Below, in pieces: positions 14,804 through 20,253 of a stretch of 20,253 nt of DNA. The notes under the pieces are model-generated. The model worked only from the letters and a program-made list of their open reading frames with translations, was not told the origin of the DNA and searched no databases. This DNA comes from UBA6911 sp964481255 (GTDB lineage: Bacteria > Acidobacteriota > UBA6911), in assembly GCA_964481255.1 (NCBI GenBank), contig CAYZTZ010000058.1:1-20253 (forward strand), in the 5' to 3' direction. Position numbers and translations under genes: made by a program. Position 1 is the first letter of the stretch. Each line of letters opens with the position of its first letter.

Positions 14804-14955
14804 TCCGGCTCAAGCAGCCGGAAAAGAATGGCGGAACGGATGAGCAGAGCCATCCGGCAATCATTGGCCGGTCGAATGGATGGTCAGGCTCCCGGCGGAT
14901 CGCGCCGTCCGGGAGGCGCGCAACAGCCCCATGCATCGGATAGGAGAACACAGCT
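14804..14955 (+). promoter_or_regulatory. Structured 5' leader with three successive hairpins
   Basis: Three stems occupy the leader. First, TCCGGCT (14804-14810) pairs with AGCCGGA (14816-14822) around a 5-base loop. Second, CCATCC (14850-14855) pairs with GGATGG (14878-14883), competing with an inner CCGGC/GCCGG pair (14854-14858 and 14867-14871). Third, CTCCCGG (14889-14895) pairs with CCGGGAG (14909-14915), extended by CGG/CCG. An AGGAGA ribosome site (14942-14947) follows. I could not match it to the cobalamin, SAM, THF or c-di-GMP riboswitch consensus. The first stem straddles the predicted start and could be a repressor operator instead. Confidence 0.4.
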
Positions 14956-16338
14956 ATGGCGACGATATTAGGCGGCATCGCGAGTCAAACGGGCGCCCTG
15001 CCTGAGGATTGGGCGCAACTTACCCCTGAGCAGAAGAGGCGAAGGAGGTTTGAGAATTTCCTGAATCCGCCCAGCCTTACCTTCGTCAGCGAAAAGGCCA
15101 GAAACGACTATAAGGTGAGGGCGCAGAGATTGGTGGACGTTTACGACGTGAAGGAACCGGACAGGGTCCCCGTGACCTTGCCGTTGGGGAATCTGCCCTA
15201 CACGCTTTACGGCATCAACCTGCATACCGCCATGTACGACTACGATCTGGCGGTCAAGGCCTGCAAAAAATTCAACGAGATGTATTCCGAAGAGCTGGAG
15301 TATTTCGCCAGCCCATGGATCACGCCGGGCAGAGTTCTCGACATGCTTGATTACAAGCTTTATTCCTGGCCGGGGCATAAGCTTGCCGAAAACGTGCCGT
15401 CCGTTCAATTCCTCGAAGCCGAGTACATGAAAGCGGAGGAGTACGACGCGCTGATTCGAGACCCTTCGGACTTCTGGATCCGGACCTATCTCCCCAGGGT
15501 TTTTGGAGCCCTGGACCCCTTGCGGATGTTGCGGCCGGCCACGGATATCGTCGAGATCGTGAACCTGGGGCAGTTTATGCCTCTGGCCGGCCCGGAGTGG
15601 CAGAACCTTCTCCAGAAACTCATGGATGTCGGAAAGGAATACCAGAAGCTGATGAAGGCGATGTCGGAGATGGGGCCGTCGGGGGCGGCCCGGGGGTACC
15701 CGGTGGCATTCGGGGCCTTCTGCAAAGCCCCCTTTGACACGCTGGGCGACACGCTTCGGGGCACGCAGCCGATCCTGAAGGATATGTACCGCCGGCCCGA
15801 CAAGCTGCTGGAAGCCCTGGACGTGGTGGCGGACTTCACGATCCAGTCTCTGCTCAGCGCTCCCAACGCCGCCAACATCTTCATGGTGACCTATCCGCTG
15901 CACAAGGGCGCCGACGGCTGGATGTCGCAAAAGCAATTCGAGACATTCTATTGGCCGTCCCTGAAGAAGGTCATGAACGCCTTCATTCAGGAGGGCCTGC
16001 TGCAGAACATGTTCGCCGAGGGGGGTTACAACACGCGCCTGGAGACGGTCAACGAGTTCCCCAAAGGAACGGTCAGCTGGTATTTCGACAAGACGGACAT
16101 GCTCAAGGCGAAGCAAATCCTGGGCTCCAAGTGCGCGATCCAGGGGAATGTGCCCTCGTCCCTCATAGTGACCGGCACCCCGGAGGACGTCAAAAAATAC
16201 TGCCGCAAACTCATTGAGGAGTGCGGTCCGGGCGGCGGGTATATCCTGTCGGCAGGTGCGATCCCGGATAATCCCAAACTGGAAAATGTGCGCGCCATGG
16301 TCGACGCCGTGAAGGAATACGGCGTCTATAAGAAGTAG
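14956..16338 (+). CDS. URO-D superfamily protein (methyltransferase-like)
   Basis: This 460-residue protein starts at ATG 14956, eight bases after AGGAGA. It belongs to the uroporphyrinogen decarboxylase superfamily, which includes corrinoid-dependent methyltransferases such as MtaA. Supporting blocks are DYKVRAQRLVDVYDVKEPDRVPV near the N-terminus, HKGADGWMSQKQFETFYWPSLKKV (316-339), and CAIQGNVPSSLIVTGTPEDVKKYCRKLI (393-420) with GGGYILSAGA. The HxC zinc motif of the MtaA type is not present where expected; the strand reads FAEGGYNTRLE (353-363). It is therefore probably neither a heme enzyme nor a classic thiol methyltransferase. It leads an apparent operon with an MFS transporter and a DUF2284 protein, suggesting breakdown of an imported compound, perhaps a methylated one. 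Confidence 0.88.
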   Translation: MATILGGIASQTGALPEDWAQLTPEQKRRRRFENFLNPPSLTFVSEKARNDYKVRAQRLVDVYDVKEPDRVPVTLPLGNLPYTLYGINLHTAMYDYDLAVKACKKFNEMYSEELEYFASPWITPGRVLDMLDYKLYSWPGHKLAENVPSVQFLEAEYMKAEEYDALIRDPSDFWIRTYLPRVFGALDPLRMLRPATDIVEIVNLGQFMPLAGPEWQNLLQKLMDVGKEYQKLMKAMSEMGPSGAARGYPVAFGAFCKAPFDTLGDTLRGTQPILKDMYRRPDKLLEALDVVADFTIQSLLSAPNAANIFMVTYPLHKGADGWMSQKQFETFYWPSLKKVMNAFIQEGLLQNMFAEGGYNTRLETVNEFPKGTVSWYFDKTDMLKAKQILGSKCAIQGNVPSSLIVTGTPEDVKKYCRKLIEECGPGGGYILSAGAIPDNPKLENVRAMVDAVKEYGVYKK

Positions 16339-16353
16339 ACTTTTGGGAATGAA

Positions 16354-16386
16354 AGCCTCCGGGGCCCGGACGCGGCACCGGAGGCT
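16354..16386 (+). terminator. Intercistronic hairpin between the URO-D and MFS genes
   Basis: AGCCTCCGG (16354-16362) pairs perfectly with CCGGAGGCT (16378-16386), a 9-bp stem with a 15-base loop, 16 bases after the URO-D stop. No T-run follows, so it is more likely an mRNA-stabilising or attenuating element than a strong terminator. Confidence 0.45.
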
Positions 16387-16501
16387 CCCGATCTGTTTCG
16401 CCCCTTTGAAATTTTCACTCGTCTTCATCGACAAGAGGCTTGAGTCCCAAGCCTGGCCGATGAGGCAAAGACGTCCATCCGTTCGGAACAGGAGAGCGCC
16501 C

Positions 16502-18127
16502 ATGGCCCAGGTTTTGCAGACGCCGGCTGTCTATTCCAGGAAGCAGATCCTTCTCGGGCTGGTCACCATCTTTCTGGTTTACTTTTCCGTGTTCTTTTTC
16601 GTACAGACCCTGGGCATCGCCCGGCCCCGGATGGCCGCCGACCTGAACGGGATGTCCCTGTATTCCTGGTCGATTTCCATCCCTTCGCTGGCCGCAGCCT
16701 TCGTGACCCTTCTCTTCAGCAAGCTGTCCGACAATTACGGGCGGCGCGTCATGCTGATCGTCTGCATGATCCCGTATCTGGCCGGGACTATATTGAGCGC
16801 GCTCAGCCCGACGTTCGTGCTTCTGATCGCCGCCAACACGCTGGCCCGGCTCGGGTCGGGGGCCCTGGCGCCTCTCTGTTTCGCCGTGCTCGGGGACATG
16901 TTCCCCCCGGCCGAGCGCAGCAAATGGGTTGGGCTTCTCAACATCCCCGGCGGATGCATGGCCCTGTTCGGCCCGACGCTCGGGGGATGGTTTGTGGACA
17001 ACCTGAGCTGGCGCCACCTCTACTGGTCGGGGGTGCCCTTGCTTTTGCTCTGCCTGGTGATGGTGCCGATCGGGGTGCCGCCGCCTGCCAGAAGGATCGT
17101 TCGCAAGATCGATTATCAGGGGTGCATCCTGCTCGCGATCGCCTCCTCGGCGACTATTCTGGGCTTCTCTTTCGCGGGTTCGCCCTACCCCTGGGCGTCC
17201 GTGCAGGTGATAGGTCTGCTCGGTCTCGGTCTCCTTTTTTGGGTCCTGTTCTTCCGCGCGGAGTCCAGTTTCGAGGAGCCCATCATGGATCCCCAGGTCG
17301 TGGGCAACCGCACTTTTCTCACCGTCGCCGTCGCGGGCCTGCTGTCCAACTTCGGGCTGGTCGGGCTGATAATGTATTTCCCGATTTTCCTGCAGGGGGT
17401 GCAGGGGATCAGCGTCATGCGCAGCGGCCAGATCATCACTCCCTACAGCGTCCTCATGGCCTTCGTCGGAGTCCCCACAGGATTCATCCTGGCCCGGACA
17501 AAGCGCTATAAATGGATGTACATCTGCGGCTACGGCCTTCTGACGGCCGTCATGTTCGGGATCATCTTCTTCAATGCGACGACGCCGGTTGTCCTGAGTG
17601 TCCTGGCCGTCACCCTGGCCGGCCTGGGACTGGGCTCCATCCCCACGGTCAACACGCTTGTCGTCCAGTGGGCCGTGCCCAAGAGACTGCTCGGTGCGGC
17701 GATGGGAGCCATCTTCTTCAGCATCATGATAGGGATGGCGATTTCTCCCGCCGTTCTCGGGTCGGTGATGAACTCTTCCTATAATAAAGCCCTGCAGTCC
17801 TCGCTCCCCGCCGAACTGCATCAGTTTGCGGACAAGGCGACGGTGAAATCTCTCGGAGACCCCAAAGCCCTGTTGTCTCCGACGGCGATGAGGGCTCTCG
17901 AGGAGACATTCCGCCGGGCGGGCGACGTGGGAGGCGCGCTTTTCGGGCGGACCGTGGAGGCGATCCGGTCTTCCATCATGACCGGCCTGGGAAGCGTGTT
18001 CCTGCTGGGCGCCGTGACCATGTTGATCGCCTTCCTGCTCATCCTCACCGTTCCCGAGATCTCCATGGATGCCGTGGTCGAGGATAAAAGAGCCCCGCAA
18101 CCCGCGGCCGCTGCCAAAGCGGTATGA
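16502..18127 (+). CDS. MFS transporter, 14-TM DHA2 (EmrB/QacA-like) family
   Basis: This 541-residue inner-membrane transporter starts at ATG 16502, five bases after AGGAGAG (16490-16496); a longer frame back to 16343 adds a hydrophilic, unlikely extension. Motif A is seen as DNYGRR (77-82) in the loop after the second helix. The DHA2 motif GPTLGGWFVDNLSWRHLY (157-174) follows the fifth helix. About 14 hydrophobic segments are present, with the long soluble loop before the last helix that is usual for this family (about residues 420-500). Such proteins use the proton gradient, mostly for export. In this operon it may move the substrate or product of the URO-D pathway. The substrate is not predictable from sequence. 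Confidence 0.92.
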   Translation: MAQVLQTPAVYSRKQILLGLVTIFLVYFSVFFFVQTLGIARPRMAADLNGMSLYSWSISIPSLAAAFVTLLFSKLSDNYGRRVMLIVCMIPYLAGTILSALSPTFVLLIAANTLARLGSGALAPLCFAVLGDMFPPAERSKWVGLLNIPGGCMALFGPTLGGWFVDNLSWRHLYWSGVPLLLLCLVMVPIGVPPPARRIVRKIDYQGCILLAIASSATILGFSFAGSPYPWASVQVIGLLGLGLLFWVLFFRAESSFEEPIMDPQVVGNRTFLTVAVAGLLSNFGLVGLIMYFPIFLQGVQGISVMRSGQIITPYSVLMAFVGVPTGFILARTKRYKWMYICGYGLLTAVMFGIIFFNATTPVVLSVLAVTLAGLGLGSIPTVNTLVVQWAVPKRLLGAAMGAIFFSIMIGMAISPAVLGSVMNSSYNKALQSSLPAELHQFADKATVKSLGDPKALLSPTAMRALEETFRRAGDVGGALFGRTVEAIRSSIMTGLGSVFLLGAVTMLIAFLLILTVPEISMDAVVEDKRAPQPAAAAKAV

Positions 18128-18162
18128 AATACACAGGAGTTGATAAATAAGTCGGCGTTCGA

Positions 18163-18786
18163 ATGTTTGAAATGCCGGATAACGGGGGACGAACAGACAA
18201 TCCGCAATCATGGGATCGGGATGGCTACAGGATGATTCGCGGGGAGGATCTGGTACAAATCGCTCTGGATTCGGACGCCGAGCGCGCGGCCGTCTTGGAT
18301 ACTTCCCAGATCGAATTCCACGAGGATTTCCGCAAGGCGTGCGAGCGCAACGTCTGCGGGAAATACGGCACGAATTGGATGGGACCGCCGGCGATCGGCC
18401 CCATTTCCGAGTTGAAGCGGCGCGTCGAGGCCTATCGGCACGGCCTGCTGTTTCAGACCGTGCATCGTGTCGCCGGCAGTTTCGACATAAAAGGCATGGT
18501 CGAGAAGGCCGCGGTCCATGAAAAGATCTTCCGGGATCTGCTGGGGAGAATCCGCGAGAGATACCCTTCCGAGGACCTGCTGCCTCTCGGCGCGGGGTGC
18601 TGCGGGCTCTGCGAGCGGTGCGCCTATCTCGACGACGAGCCCTGCCGGCATCCGGATCAGGCCGCCTCTTCCGTCGAGGCCTACGGGATAAACGTCATAG
18701 CCCTGGAAAAGAGCGCCGGGCTCCCCTGTTACAACGGGAAAGGCACGGTGACCTACGTCGGGTTGATACTTTTCAATAAGACCTGA
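18163..18786 (+). CDS. DUF2284 cysteine-rich, predicted metal-binding protein
   Basis: This protein has up to 207 residues. Homology begins at MIRGEDLVQIAL, so ATG 18232 is a plausible start, but neither start has a good ribosome site. Family blocks are DTSQIEF, ACERNVCGKYGTNWMGPPAIG (C60 and C65), LLFQTVHRVAGSFDIKGM, and the C-terminal cluster GAGCCGLCERCAYLDDEPCRHPD (C146, C147, C150, C153, C161). SSVEAYGINV follows. Such cysteines suggest an iron-sulfur or other metal site. As I recall, most relatives read NWMCPP, and here that Cys is Gly (G74). DUF2284 genes recur in anaerobes near URO-D or corrinoid methyltransferases, as here. The role is unknown. It lies 35 bases after the MFS gene. 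Confidence 0.88.
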   Translation: MFEMPDNGGRTDNPQSWDRDGYRMIRGEDLVQIALDSDAERAAVLDTSQIEFHEDFRKACERNVCGKYGTNWMGPPAIGPISELKRRVEAYRHGLLFQTVHRVAGSFDIKGMVEKAAVHEKIFRDLLGRIRERYPSEDLLPLGAGCCGLCERCAYLDDEPCRHPDQAASSVEAYGINVIALEKSAGLPCYNGKGTVTYVGLILFNKT

Positions 18787-18944
18787 ACCAGGCTCCACGG
18801 AAGATGAATCGTCTTGACGGCGGATCTTGCATCGGCGTGAGCCGCCGGGGAATGATACAATCCCCCCGATTCCTGATGCGGCGCGCGACGATCCGGACCT
18901 GGGCGCGGCATAGGCGGCTTCGCGGGGATGAAGAGAGGGAGAAA

Positions 18945-19808
18945 GTGGCGGCGGACGCAAAAACCATCGCGAAACTGGAGCGGATGGCCCGAAAGATTCG
19001 CCTGAATATCGTGCACATGGTCGGCGTGGGACAGCGCGGCCATCTGGGGGGCTCGTGCTCCATCGCCGACGTCGTGACAGCTCTTTACTTTTCCAAGATG
19101 CGCCACAACCCGAAGAACCCTTCCTGGCCTGATCGGGACCGCTTTTTGTTAAGCAAGGGCCACGCCGCCCTGGTGCAATACGCCGCCCTTGCCGAATGCG
19201 GATATTTCCCGAAGGAGGAACTGAAAAGCGCCAAGCGTCTCGGATCGATGCTGCAGGGCCATCCCGACCTGAAGAGCACGACCGGCGTTGAGGCCAACAC
19301 GGGTTCTCTGGGGCAGGGACTGTCCATCGCCTGCGGAATGGCTGCGGGGCTGAGGCTGGATGGGCGGGACAGCCGCGTCTACTGCGTCGTGGGCGACGGG
19401 GAGATAGCGGAAGGGCAGATCTGGGAGGCGGCTATGGCCGCGTCGGCCTTCAGGTTGGACAACCTCGTTGCCATTCTGGACCGCAACGGTCTCCAGGCCA
19501 TGGGCTCGGTCGAGGAACGTTTCAACACCAGCCCGCTGGCCGAGAAATGGCGGGCTTTCGGCTGGCATGTCCTCGAAATCGACGGCCATGATATGACGGC
19601 GATTCTTAAAGCCCTGGATGACGCCGATCGCGTGAAGGGGCGGCCCAAAGTGATCATCGCGCGGACCGTCAAGGGGAAGGGAATCCCTTTCGCGGAAAAC
19701 AGGGTCGAATTCCACAACGGCATGCTGAGCAGGGAACAGTTTGAAGCCGCCTGCGCCTTGCTCAGCGGGAATGAATCCCCTGAATCGGAAGGGGTGCACG
19801 GCGAATGA
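18945..19808 (+). CDS. Transketolase N-terminal subunit (TPP-binding half)
   Basis: This 287-residue protein is predicted to start at GTG 18945 after GAGGGAG (18935-18941); the frame stays open back to 18804 but that stretch lacks family sequence. It is the N-terminal half of a split transketolase, which moves two-carbon units between sugar phosphates with thiamine diphosphate. Marks include H33 in GQRGHLGGS, SKGHA with H73, TGSLGQGLSIACGMA (119-133), and the metal-TPP motif GDGE (150-153) ending at N181. RTVKGKGIPFAEN closes the domain. The stop overlaps the next gene by 4 bases, so both halves are made together. In this setting it may serve a specific sugar or aldehyde catabolism rather than the general pentose pathway. 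Confidence 0.92.
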   Translation: MAADAKTIAKLERMARKIRLNIVHMVGVGQRGHLGGSCSIADVVTALYFSKMRHNPKNPSWPDRDRFLLSKGHAALVQYAALAECGYFPKEELKSAKRLGSMLQGHPDLKSTTGVEANTGSLGQGLSIACGMAAGLRLDGRDSRVYCVVGDGEIAEGQIWEAAMAASAFRLDNLVAILDRNGLQAMGSVEERFNTSPLAEKWRAFGWHVLEIDGHDMTAILKALDDADRVKGRPKVIIARTVKGKGIPFAENRVEFHNGMLSREQFEAACALLSGNESPESEGVHGE

Positions 19809-20253
19809 AAAAACAGAATCCGCGGGAAGTTTACGGACGGACCCTGGTCGAGATCGGCCGCGAGAACCCGAACATCGTCGTACTGGAAGCGGATCTGGGA
19901 AAGTCCACAATGTCCTGCTATTTCGAGCAAGCCTTCCCCGAGCGCTTCTTCGAAATGGGAATCGCCGAGGCGAATATGACGTCCTTCGCCGCCGGACTGG
20001 CGTTGACCGGCAAGATACCCTTCACGAATTCCTTCGCGGTGTTTGCCGCGGGGCGCGCCTTCGACCAGATCCGCCAGGGGATCTGCATTCCGGGACTCAA
20101 TGTCCGGATCGTCGGATCGAGCTGCGGACTGTCCGACTTCGGCGATGGATCGACGCACCAGTCCGTGGAGGACATCGCGATAATGCGGGCCATTCCCAAC
20201 ATGACCGTTCTGGCGCCGGCGGACGGCAATGAAACGCGCACAATGACGCGGGC
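19805..20253 (+). CDS. Transketolase C-terminal subunit, partial (runs off window)
   Basis: This starts at ATG 19805 inside the previous stop (ATGA) and continues past the window end, giving 149 visible residues. The pyrimidine-binding domain of transketolase is clear: REVYGRTLVEIGRENPNIVVLEADLG, then FFEMGIAEANM with E55, the Glu that activates the TPP aminopyrimidine. Next come AAGLALTGKIPFTNSFAVFAAGRAFDQIRQG and THQSVEDIAIMRAIPNMTVLAPAD. It pairs with the preceding N-terminal subunit to make one functional enzyme. The missing part should hold the rest of this domain and the C-terminal Rossmann-like domain. Confidence 0.93.
   Translation, partial: MKKQNPREVYGRTLVEIGRENPNIVVLEADLGKSTMSCYFEQAFPERFFEMGIAEANMTSFAAGLALTGKIPFTNSFAVFAAGRAFDQIRQGICIPGLNVRIVGSSCGLSDFGDGSTHQSVEDIAIMRAIPNMTVLAPADGNETRTMTR

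Noticed and set aside
14804..14955. Cobalamin riboswitch before the URO-D gene
   Set aside because: A URO-D/corrinoid context made it plausible, but neither the B12 box (AGYCAGGAGACCTGCC-like) nor the GCCACTG segment is present.
14968..16503. 511-codon open frame on the - strand
   Set aside because: It is antisense to the URO-D gene, which has a ribosome site and family motifs.
16415..18211. 598-codon open frame on the - strand
   Set aside because: It is antisense to the MFS transporter. Its His/Arg/Asp-rich composition is a mirror of the transmembrane codons.

Overview
This is a GC-rich bacterial window with at least two kinds of DNA: an accessory left end (about 1-3.4 kb) and a more ordinary chromosomal stretch (about 3.8-20.25 kb). 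The organism cannot be named from the sequence. Three features point to an environmental, probably anaerobic sediment or soil lineage: a ParE/ParC pair of the Bacteroidota-like kind, secreted M14 peptidases with DxDxDG inserts, and a URO-D/DUF2284 cluster. Acidobacteriota (Aminicenantia-like) or another FCB/PVC-like group is a guess only.

Region 1 (1-3395, + strand) reads as a run of integron gene cassettes with no integrase in view (CALIN-like). Related imperfect-hairpin sites resembling attC lie at 90-143, 809-904 and 2191-2258. A decayed half-site is at 3348-3395 and a lone core box at 1479-1485. Between them lie single-gene or two-gene units: mazEF with its own near-consensus promoter and operator, a DUF4160 pseudogene with an intact DUF2442 gene, a CPBP (Abi) membrane protease, and a DUF6544-like membrane-anchored protein. 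The sites share a core, AAC-A-[AG]-GCATGC-[AG]-GC-[AG]-GAC, as expected for one integron lineage.

Region 2 (3806-14606, - strand) reads in transcription order: parE-parC (4-base overlap), a Uma2-type nuclease, two secreted M14 carboxypeptidase-like proteins (4-base overlap), a short-chain dehydrogenase, and a secreted DUF8021/SnoaL-like gene broken by one in-frame stop. In the M14 pair, the downstream protein keeps every zinc and catalytic residue. The upstream paralogue has lost all of them, so it looks like a co-translated pseudoenzyme.

Region 3 (14607-20253, + strand) starts with a promoter and a leader of about 150 nt holding three successive hairpins. It is followed by a URO-D superfamily protein, a 14-TM MFS transporter, a DUF2284 cysteine-rich protein, and a split transketolase whose second subunit runs off the window end. 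This looks like a catabolic or one-carbon operon of unknown substrate.

No rRNA, tRNA, CRISPR array or transposase was seen.
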